Source: an uncultured beta proteobacterium
GTDB lineage: Bacteria > Pseudomonadota > Gammaproteobacteria > Burkholderiales > Burkholderiaceae_C
NCBI GenBank assembly: GCA_903897005.1
Contig: CAITZZ010000002.1
Coordinates: 1-33,378 of the forward strand
DNA: 33,378 nucleotides
Reading direction: 5' to 3'
The notes under the pieces are model-generated. The model made no database searches, had not been told where the DNA came from, and was given only the letters and a program-made list of their open reading frames with translations. The first letter of the stretch is position 1. The number at the start of each line of letters is the position of its first letter. This document shows, piece after piece, positions 1 through 6,394 of this stretch. The position numbers and the translations under genes are program-made.

Positions 1-56
1 CGATTGATGTGGTTACTCTTCCCTTAGAAGTTATCAAGTCTTGGGATATAACAGTA

Positions 57-1424
57 TTAAATCTGCCGTTTGACACCAAAGCGCACCGTCTTGCGTTCTT
101 CAGGAGTCAATTTCGCCATCAAATTCTTGGTGGCCCACATCGAGCCGTGACGAGCGATGTCAGACAGTCTGGCAGCATGGTTGATGGTGTCTCCCAGGAC
201 AGTGAACTCAACTTTGGTTTCGATATGAAAGATTCCCAACCATTCCTGCCCCTCGTTGATACCGGTGTTGAGGTACAGATCGTTGACCCAGTTCTTGCGC
301 AATTGCCATTCTTTGCTGATCTTGCGCATCGCTTCCCGAATCTGGTTAGCGCAACGCAGGGCGTTGTAGATGTAATTACTGTCGGGCTGTGGGAAAAAGT
401 AGTAGACCAAGCCATCACCAACGTGCTTGCCGTGGGTACCGTAGTAACTGCGGAAAATGGGCTCCATGGTGGCCCAAATCTGGTTGATCAGCTCAAAATA
501 TTCTTCTGGTGGCAATTCCGAGCAAATACGCACGGAATTCTGCAGATCGGCCACGATCACTGCAACATCGGTAAGCACCGGCAAACGCTTCTTCAGCAAA
601 TTACGGATCACGTCATCGCGTCGTTCCAGCAGCCCCAGTAACCCCTGGTGGCTATCCACATCGTCGGTAAAGACAACAAGTATGCCTTCGCGGAAGTAGG
701 AGGTGTAAACGCGATAGTGCTCGTTCTCGCCGTCTGGCGAACGAAGACAGAGCGGCCACTCTGTGATGGAGCGGGCGGCCTTGTCTGATTCGCGAGATCC
801 GACATTCATGGTGTCGGGCGAACGTTCACGCCCCAACTGCTTGTGCAGTTGTCTAAACGCTTCGAAATTTTCCACGCTCTTGCCATAGACGCCACGGGAA
901 AAGAAATCCAGAACGTAGCGTTCCTTGGTATCAGCAGGTAGACGGTCAAAATCGCCAAGCAGGGAAACCCTGGCTTCTTCGTTGTACCAGGCCAGTTCCA
1001 GGTTGTAGTTAAGCATGTATGCCGGGTAGGGCAGTTTGTCTATGGTGAGGCGCAGCGAACCAGTTTCGGCCATGGGAGCCGCTGTCGACCGCGACACAGC
1101 GCTGTCTGCCGAGCGGCTGTCGCGTTCTCTTTCAAAGCGAGGCGTGGCTGTGGTCTGCGTTGGCGAAGCTTCAAACCCTTCGCGTGACATATGACGGAAG
1201 ATGTCGGCCATGGTGAGTCCTTCTTTTTTCATAAGTTTGATGCGTTCAATACGGTCAATGGCGTCTGGTGGGAAATAGCCAAGTTGTCTGGCGCGCGTGT
1301 TGGAACTGTCATCCGGATTTCGGATTATCGGTTTCGGCAATAAACCCAGGGCTACGTAATTGTGCAATGTAGCGCGCGAGATGCCTGATGTTTCAATGAC
1401 TTCCAGACTGCTCAACATAACCAT
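57..1424 (-). CDS. MerR-type HTH / PAS-like / class III nucleotide cyclase fusion protein
   Basis: A 455-residue predicted soluble protein. Residues about 5-80 read as a MerR-family winged helix-turn-helix (SGISRATLHNYVALGLLP, then a Phe-Pro-Pro-Asp turn and an Arg/Lys-rich helix). Residues about 85-120 are a low-complexity linker. Residues about 122-255 resemble a PAS-like sensor (LPYPAYMLNYNLELAWYN), a weaker call. Residues about 285-455 are a class III adenylate/guanylate cyclase domain. Catalytic residues appear complete: metal Asp293 and Asp337, Lys333 and Asp412 for adenine selection, and Asn415/Arg419 of the GDxxNxxxR motif. cAMP is therefore the likelier product, by family rules. No transmembrane segment is seen. 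The start is uncertain: ATG at 1424 or ATG at 1418, neither with a Shine-Dalgarno sequence. The gene stands alone, reading away from nfeD-qmcA. Whether the HTH controls its own promoter or other genes cannot be told here. Confidence 0.85.
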   Translation of the reverse strand: MVMLSSLEVIETSGISRATLHNYVALGLLPKPIIRNPDDSSNTRARQLGYFPPDAIDRIERIKLMKKEGLTMADIFRHMSREGFEASPTQTTATPRFERERDSRSADSAVSRSTAAPMAETGSLRLTIDKLPYPAYMLNYNLELAWYNEEARVSLLGDFDRLPADTKERYVLDFFSRGVYGKSVENFEAFRQLHKQLGRERSPDTMNVGSRESDKAARSITEWPLCLRSPDGENEHYRVYTSYFREGILVVFTDDVDSHQGLLGLLERRDDVIRNLLKKRLPVLTDVAVIVADLQNSVRICSELPPEEYFELINQIWATMEPIFRSYYGTHGKHVGDGLVYYFFPQPDSNYIYNALRCANQIREAMRKISKEWQLRKNWVNDLYLNTGINEGQEWLGIFHIETKVEFTVLGDTINHAARLSDIARHGSMWATKNLMAKLTPEERKTVRFGVKRQI

Positions 1425-1667
1425 TTGTACTGTACAGGTGCACTCCGCATATTTAGACAGCCCGATATTGACGCCGACCCGCTACTGCTGTCAATCGCCG
1501 CTCACATTGTTATAGCGTTAGGGCTTGATTGTGTTGCGAACCAGCAACGATTTGGACGATTCAATCATCATGTGATTGGACTGGATCGCAACCTCACTTA
1601 GACAGTTCAACTGTTCAAACGCCTCCCGTTTGACGCATTTGAGGCGACGAAAGGCCGGTGAGCGCAA
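1425..1667. other. 243-bp intergenic region between qmcA and the MerR-cyclase gene
   Basis: This gap lies upstream of the MerR-cyclase and downstream of qmcA. No coding frame is convincing. It holds a perfect TTGACA on the minus strand (plus coordinates 1489-1494), a dyad CAATCA-TCATG-TGATTG (1562-1578), and a weak stem CGCCTC/GAGGCG (about 1620-1646) lacking a U-tract, so a poor terminator for qmcA. The palindrome next to the start codon is listed separately. Confidence 0.5.
1426..1436 (-). promoter_or_regulatory. Palindrome TGTACAGTACA abutting the MerR-cyclase start; candidate operator
   Basis: A perfect 11-bp dyad (TGTAC, one central base, GTACA) sits one base upstream of the first possible start codon. 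A consensus -35 TTGACA lies about 53 bp further upstream on the same strand, with only poor -10 candidates (CAATAT, TAAATA). The position suits an autoregulatory operator in the leader or a site blocking translation initiation. The palindrome is seen; the regulator and the function are inferred. Confidence 0.35.
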
Positions 1668-2579
1668 CTAGCTTTTTATTGCCTGAACCATCTTCATGGC
1701 CGAGGCAATCAGCGCCGATACTTCGGTCATGTTGCTCGGCACGATCAGCGTGGTACTGGCATCTGACGCGACTTTGGAATAGGCCTCAACGGCTTTTTCG
1801 GCTACCTTGAGCTGCACAGCCTCGGCACCGCCGGGTTGACGGATGGCCGCCGCAATCCTCTCAATCGCCTCCGCGGTGGCCTGGGCTACGGCTGTGATCG
1901 ACTGCGCTTCTCCCTGCGCCCGGTTGATGACGGCCTGCTTTTCGCCTTCGGAACGCTGAATGAAGGCCTCGCGCTCGCCGGTGGCAATGTTGATCTGCTC
2001 CTGACGCCGCCCCTCGGAGGCGGCGATCAGCGCACGTTTTTCCCGTTCCGCCGTAATTTGCTGCTGCATGGCGTGCAATATTTCTTTGGGCGGCGTCAGG
2101 TCCTTGATCTCGTAGCGCAGCACCTTGACGCCCCAGTTCAAGGCCGCCTCGTCAATGGCCTGCACGACCTGGGCATTGATGATGTCGCGCTCTTCAAAAG
2201 TCTTGTCGAGTTCGAGTTTGCCTATGACCGAGCGCAGCGAGGTCTGCGCCAACTGCGAGATCGCTGTGATGTAGTTGCTCGATCCATAGCTGGCGCGCAT
2301 CGCATCCGTTACCTGGAAATACAGGATGCCATCGACCTGCAACTGCGTGTTGTCGCGTGTGATGCAGACCTGGCTTGCGATGTCCAGCGGGATCTCCTTG
2401 AGCACGTGTTTGTAGGCCACCTTGTCCACAAACGGCATCAGAAAACTCAAACCCGGACTCAGTGTTCCGTTGTATTTCCCGAGGCGTTCGACGACCCAGG
2501 CGTGCTGCTGTGGCACGACCTTGACCGACTGCGTGATGAAAACGACGGCGATGACGAACAAAACAAGGGCGATTTCCAT
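1668..2579 (-). CDS. qmcA: SPFH/stomatin-like membrane protein, QmcA type
   Basis: Stomatin/prohibitin-homology (SPFH) protein of 303 residues, close to E. coli QmcA in length. It starts with one hydrophobic N-terminal helix (EIALVLFVIAVVFI), then the SPFH band domain (about 20-190: VPQQHAWVVERLGKY, PGLSFLMPFVDKV), then an Ala/Glu-rich coiled coil (about 180-245: EREKRALIAASEGRRQEQIN) and a C-terminal oligomerisation segment. Such proteins form large membrane microdomain cages, often with FtsH or with NfeD. The track begins at TTG 2582, but ATG 2579 is preferred because AGGAG lies six bases upstream of it and only three from the TTG. It follows nfeD by 12 bp, so the pair is one operon. Role inferred: membrane quality control. 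Confidence 0.9.
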   Translation of the reverse strand: MEIALVLFVIAVVFITQSVKVVPQQHAWVVERLGKYNGTLSPGLSFLMPFVDKVAYKHVLKEIPLDIASQVCITRDNTQLQVDGILYFQVTDAMRASYGSSNYITAISQLAQTSLRSVIGKLELDKTFEERDIINAQVVQAIDEAALNWGVKVLRYEIKDLTPPKEILHAMQQQITAEREKRALIAASEGRRQEQINIATGEREAFIQRSEGEKQAVINRAQGEAQSITAVAQATAEAIERIAAAIRQPGGAEAVQLKVAEKAVEAYSKVASDASTTLIVPSNMTEVSALIASAMKMVQAIKS

Positions 2580-2591
2580 CAATTTCTCCTG

Positions 2592-3017
2592 TCACAGTTT
2601 TTTTACAATCAAACGGCTGCCGATCACTTCCACGATGCTGTGCTTGCCCGGCACGGCGCTGGCACCAGGTGCCAGAGAAACGTTCCAGCTGGCACCCCGG
2701 TATTTCACCACGCTGTTGGCGTCGCTGTCCCAGGCGTCAACCTGCACGGTCCCGCCAATATCAAGGTTCACGTCGTGATTGGCGGTAGCCGGTGCAGCGG
2801 CAGGTTGGACCTGTCGATAAAAGCGCCACGCGATGACCGAGCCACCTCCAAGGGCGGCAGCGACCAACCACTGGACAGCCAGGCTGGCGCCCAGATGCGC
2901 GGCGATCGCGGCGGCAACCAGGCCGAACGCGACCATCAGCAAGTAGAACGTGCCCGTCATGAGTTCGGTGGCAACAAGCACCCCTGCAAACACCCACCAG
3001 ATTGTGGATTGGCTCAT
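2592..3017 (-). CDS. NfeD family membrane protein (short form), partner of QmcA
   Basis: A 141-residue integral membrane protein of the short NfeD type, lacking the serine-protease domain of long NfeD. N-terminal hydrophobic segments (IWWVFAGVLVATELMTGTFYLLMVAFGLVAAAIAAHLG and LVAAALGGGSVIAW) form about three helices. A C-terminal OB-fold domain follows (about 75-141: DIGGTVQVDAW, KYRGASWNVSLA, GSRLIVKKL). The ATG at 3017 was chosen over the track start at 3068 because GAGG lies just upstream and the extra 17 residues (GAFGAKCGDTNTTEAD) are not family-like. Short nfeD genes are known to pair with stomatin-like genes, matching the tight coupling to qmcA here. It is divergent from the decarboxylase gene. 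Confidence 0.88.
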   Translation of the reverse strand: MSQSTIWWVFAGVLVATELMTGTFYLLMVAFGLVAAAIAAHLGASLAVQWLVAAALGGGSVIAWRFYRQVQPAAAPATANHDVNLDIGGTVQVDAWDSDANSVVKYRGASWNVSLAPGASAVPGKHSIVEVIGSRLIVKKL

Positions 3018-3077
3018 ATCTGCCTCAGTTGTGTTGGTATCGCCACATTTTGCGCCAAAAGCTCCCACGCTCCCAGG

Positions 3078-3099
3078 GTAAGGCCGATTTAGTCCTTAC
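3078..3099. promoter_or_regulatory. Inverted repeat GTAAGG-N10-CCTTAC between divergent genes
   Basis: A perfect 6-bp inverted repeat with a 10-bp spacer lies in the 129-bp gap between nfeD-qmcA and the decarboxylase gene. The half-site spacing, about one and a half helical turns between centres, fits a dimeric regulator. No T-run follows, so it is not a terminator. Function is inferred and the repeat is short enough to be chance. Confidence 0.3.
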
Positions 3100-3146
3100 A
3101 CTTCGCGCCTGTTTATGTGTTTTTGCGCGCCTGGCTGGAGATTTCA

Positions 3147-5435
3147 ATGAAGTTCCGTTTTCCCATCGTCATCATCGATGAAGACTTCCGTTCCGAGAAC
3201 ACCTCCGGCCTGGGCATTCGCGCACTGGCTCAGGCGATTGAATCTGAAGGGTTTGAGGTGCTGGGGGTGACCAGTTACGGCGATCTCAGCCAGTTCGCCC
3301 AACAACAGAGCCGTGCCAGTGCCTTTATTCTCTCCATCGACGATGAAGAATTTACGCCCGGACCCGACCTGGATCCCGCGGTCTTGAACTTGCGTCATTT
3401 CATCGAGGAGGTGCGACGCAAGAACCTCGATGTGCCGATCTACATCTACGGTGAAACGAAGACTTCGCGCCATCTTCCCAATGACATTCTGCGCGAACTG
3501 CATGGCTTCATCCACATGTTTGAGGATACGCCGGAATTCGTCGCCCGCCATATCATCCGCGAAGCCAAGAGTTACCTCGAAGGCGTGCAGCCGCCGTTCT
3601 TCAAGGCCTTGCTGGACTACGCTGAAAATGGCTCCTACTCATGGCATTGCCCCGGTCACTCCGGCGGCGTGGCCTTCCTCAAAAGTCCGGTCGGACAGAT
3701 GTATCACCAGTTTTATGGCGAGAACATGTTGCGGGCCGACGTTTGCAACGCCGTCGAGGAACTGGGCCAGTTGCTGGACCATGACGGGGCGATTGGCAAG
3801 AGTGAGCGCAACGCGGCGCGCATCTTTAATGCCGACCATTGCTTCTTTGTCACCAACGGCACCAGCACCAGCAACAAGATGGTGTGGCATCACACCGTGG
3901 CGCCCAACGACGTGGTCGTGGTCGACCGGAACTGCCACAAGTCGATCCTTCATGCCATCATCATGACCGGCGCCATTCCGGTTTTCCTGAAGCCTACGCG
4001 TAACCACTTCGGCATCATCGGGCCCATCCCCAAAGGCGAATTTGAGCCAGAGGCGATCAGGAACAAGATCCGGACGAACCCGCTGATTCGCCAGCACCTG
4101 CAGGACGCTGATGTCGGCAAGATCAAACCCCGCGTACTGACGCTCACGCAGTCAACCTACGACGGGGTGCTGTACAACACCGAGACCGTGAAGGGCTTGC
4201 TCGATGGCTATGTGGAGAACATCCACTTTGATGAAGCCTGGTTGCCGCATGCCGCCTTCCATCCGTTTTACGGCAGCTACCATGCGATGGGGAAGAACCG
4301 GGCACGTCCCAGGCATGCCATGGTTTATGCCACCCAGTCCTTGCATAAATTGCTGGCCGGCATCAGTCAGGCCAGTCACGTCCTGGTGCAGGACTCGCAG
4401 ACCGTCAAACTCGACAAACACCTCTTCAACGAGGCTTACCTGATGCATACCAGCACCAGTCCGCAATACAGCATCATTGCCAGTTGCGACGTCGCGGCAG
4501 CCATGATGGAGCCGCCGGGCGGTACTGCCCTGGTCGAAGAGAGCATCGCTGAGGCCCTCGACTTTCGCCGCGCCATGCGCAAGGTCGATGAAGAGTACGG
4601 CGACGACTGGTGGTTCAAGGTCTGGGGACCGGACAAACTGGTCGACGAGGGTATCGGTCGGGCAGACGACTGGATCATCAAGGGCGAGTCAGCCAAGGCC
4701 AAGGCTGGCGTCAACTGGCACGGTTTTGGCAAGATGGCAGCGGGCTTCAATATGCTCGATCCGATCAAGTCCACCATCGTGACCCCTGGCATGGACCTGA
4801 GTGGCAAGTTCGCCAAGACCGGTATTCCGGCCAGTGTTGTGACCAAGTTCCTGTCCGAGCACGGCGTTGTGGTTGAAAAGACCGGCCTCTACAGTTTCTT
4901 CATCATGTTCACCATCGGCATCACCAAGGGTCGCTGGAACAGCATGTTGACCGCCTTGCAGCAGTTCAAGGATGACTATGCCAAGAATCAGCCCATGTGG
5001 CGGATTCTTCCGGAGTTCTGTCAAAAATACCCGAAATACGAAAACATGGGGCTGGCGGACTTGTGCCAGCATATTCACCAGCTTTATGCCAAGTACGATA
5101 TTGCGCGTTTGACCACGGATATGTACCTGAGCGACCTGACGCCAGCCATGAAGCCCAGCGATGCCTACGCCCATATTGCGCTGCGCAAGACCGAACGGGT
5201 CGAAATTGACGATCTTGAGGGCCGCATTACGGTCGGGCTGGTTACCCCTTACCCGCCCGGCATTCCGCTGCTGATACCCGGCGAAGTATTCAACCGAAAA
5301 ATTGTTGACTATCTGAAGTTTTCACGCGAGTTCAACGCGCGCTGTCCCGGCTTTGAGACCGATATCCACGGCCTGGTGGAAGAAGAGGACAGGGACGGAC
5401 ACCGCCACTACTACGCAGACTGTGTCGTGGCCTAG
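3147..5435 (+). CDS. PLP-dependent Orn/Lys/Arg decarboxylase (fold type I)
   Basis: A 762-residue fold-type-I basic amino acid decarboxylase. An N-terminal CheY-like wing domain (FPIVIIDEDF, about 1-130) precedes the PLP domain (about 140-570) and a C-terminal domain. The cofactor lysine is Lys401 in TQSLHKLLAG; other PLP-site motifs are GTSTSNKM, DRNCHKSILH and HFDEAWLPHA. Length fits the AdiA/CadA/SpeC group. The product would be agmatine, cadaverine or putrescine; substrate cannot be fixed from motifs I can read. The start was moved from 3117 to ATG 3147, which has GGAG six bases upstream and gives the usual N-terminus. No antiporter gene lies next to it, which argues for a biosynthetic or general role rather than an acid-resistance cassette. 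It is convergent with fabI, 18 bp apart. Confidence 0.9.
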   Translation: MKFRFPIVIIDEDFRSENTSGLGIRALAQAIESEGFEVLGVTSYGDLSQFAQQQSRASAFILSIDDEEFTPGPDLDPAVLNLRHFIEEVRRKNLDVPIYIYGETKTSRHLPNDILRELHGFIHMFEDTPEFVARHIIREAKSYLEGVQPPFFKALLDYAENGSYSWHCPGHSGGVAFLKSPVGQMYHQFYGENMLRADVCNAVEELGQLLDHDGAIGKSERNAARIFNADHCFFVTNGTSTSNKMVWHHTVAPNDVVVVDRNCHKSILHAIIMTGAIPVFLKPTRNHFGIIGPIPKGEFEPEAIRNKIRTNPLIRQHLQDADVGKIKPRVLTLTQSTYDGVLYNTETVKGLLDGYVENIHFDEAWLPHAAFHPFYGSYHAMGKNRARPRHAMVYATQSLHKLLAGISQASHVLVQDSQTVKLDKHLFNEAYLMHTSTSPQYSIIASCDVAAAMMEPPGGTALVEESIAEALDFRRAMRKVDEEYGDDWWFKVWGPDKLVDEGIGRADDWIIKGESAKAKAGVNWHGFGKMAAGFNMLDPIKSTIVTPGMDLSGKFAKTGIPASVVTKFLSEHGVVVEKTGLYSFFIMFTIGITKGRWNSMLTALQQFKDDYAKNQPMWRILPEFCQKYPKYENMGLADLCQHIHQLYAKYDIARLTTDMYLSDLTPAMKPSDAYAHIALRKTERVEIDDLEGRITVGLVTPYPPGIPLLIPGEVFNRKIVDYLKFSREFNARCPGFETDIHGLVEEEDRDGHRHYYADCVVA

Positions 5436-5453
5436 CTGGCCCGCAAAGCTCCG

Positions 5454-6248
5454 TCAGCCGGCCGGGGTCTCGACGACGGCCACCGCTGTCTGGCTGACGC
5501 CGCAGTCAACATAGGAAATCTGTCCGGTCATTCCGGAGGCCAGATCGCTGAGCAGAAATGCCGCAACGTTGCCAACCTCCTCGATCGTTACATTGCGCCG
5601 CAGTGGGGAAGCATTGGCCGAAATGGACAGCAGACGCCCAAAGTCCTTGATGCCGCTTGCCGCCAGGGTCTTGATGGCACCGGCGCTCAATCCGTTGACG
5701 CGTATGCCCTGCGGTCCCACGGCATCGGCCAGATAGCGCACCGAAGATTCCAGCGATGCTTTGGCCAGACCCATGGTGTTGTAACTCGGCACAACGCGCA
5801 CACCGCCCAGGTAGGTCAGTGTGAGCAGGGACGCCTTGTCAGTGAGATAGGGCAGGGCTGCTTTGGCCATGGCCGGAAAGCTGTAAGCGCTGATGTCGTG
5901 CGCAATGCGGAAATTTTCGCGGCTCAGTCCATCGAGAAAGTTGCCGGCGATAGCCTCACGCGGAGCGTAGCCAATGCTGTGCACAAAGCCGTCGAAGCGT
6001 GGCCAGGTCTGTGTCAGGTCGGCAAAGAGTTTCTCGATCTGCGCATCATCGGCCACGTCACAATCAAATACCAATCTGGAGTCAAAATCTGCCGCAAACT
6101 CGACGATTCGCTCCCTGAAACGTTCGCCGACGTAGCTGAATGCCAGTTCGGCACCTTGTTGGTGGCAAGCCTGCGCGATGCCGTAAGCAATGGACCGCTT
6201 GGACAACACACCGGTTATCAGCAGTTTTTTTCCGCTCAAAAATCCCAT
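5454..6248 (-). CDS. fabI: Enoyl-[acyl-carrier-protein] reductase (NADH) FabI
   Basis: Catalyses the last reduction of each fatty acid elongation cycle, trans-2-enoyl-ACP to acyl-ACP, in the cytosol. The 264-residue chain is a divergent short-chain dehydrogenase with the FabI start (GKKLLITGVLSKRSIAYGIA), Tyr146, Tyr156 and Lys163 in YxxxxxxK (YNTMGLAK), the same numbering as E. coli FabI, and AGAIKTLAASGIKDF in the substrate loop. Near the C-terminus the usual VDGG is VDCG, followed by a slightly extended tail. ATG 6248 has AGAGGAAG just upstream. It is a single gene, divergent from the M16 peptidase gene. Confidence 0.96.
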   Translation of the reverse strand: MGFLSGKKLLITGVLSKRSIAYGIAQACHQQGAELAFSYVGERFRERIVEFAADFDSRLVFDCDVADDAQIEKLFADLTQTWPRFDGFVHSIGYAPREAIAGNFLDGLSRENFRIAHDISAYSFPAMAKAALPYLTDKASLLTLTYLGGVRVVPSYNTMGLAKASLESSVRYLADAVGPQGIRVNGLSAGAIKTLAASGIKDFGRLLSISANASPLRRNVTIEEVGNVAAFLLSDLASGMTGQISYVDCGVSQTAVAVVETPAG

Positions 6249-6394
6249 ATCTTCCTCTTCGATTGACAGTCAGTTCAGCACGCGATCCATGCTGCCGGTG
6301 AGGAATTGTCGCATGCGGCGCGGTGACTTGCCCTGCTCCGGGCTCAGCGGCGAGGCGGTATGCTAAGGTTGGTTTTTCTATTCGTGGTCAATTT

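Noticed and set aside
9-641. 210-aa plus-strand ORF at the window start
   Set aside because: Antisense to the cyclase catalytic domain, which has intact active-site residues.
1616-1650. Terminator for qmcA
   Set aside because: Only a 6-bp stem with a 15-base loop and no U-tract.
1836-3092. 418-aa plus-strand ORF opposite qmcA and nfeD
   Set aside because: It is the antisense shadow of two clear genes with family motifs and ribosome binding sites; its product is not recognisable.
6359-6364. -10 box TATGCT for the M16 gene
   Set aside because: No -35 box at usable spacing, so too weak to list as a feature.
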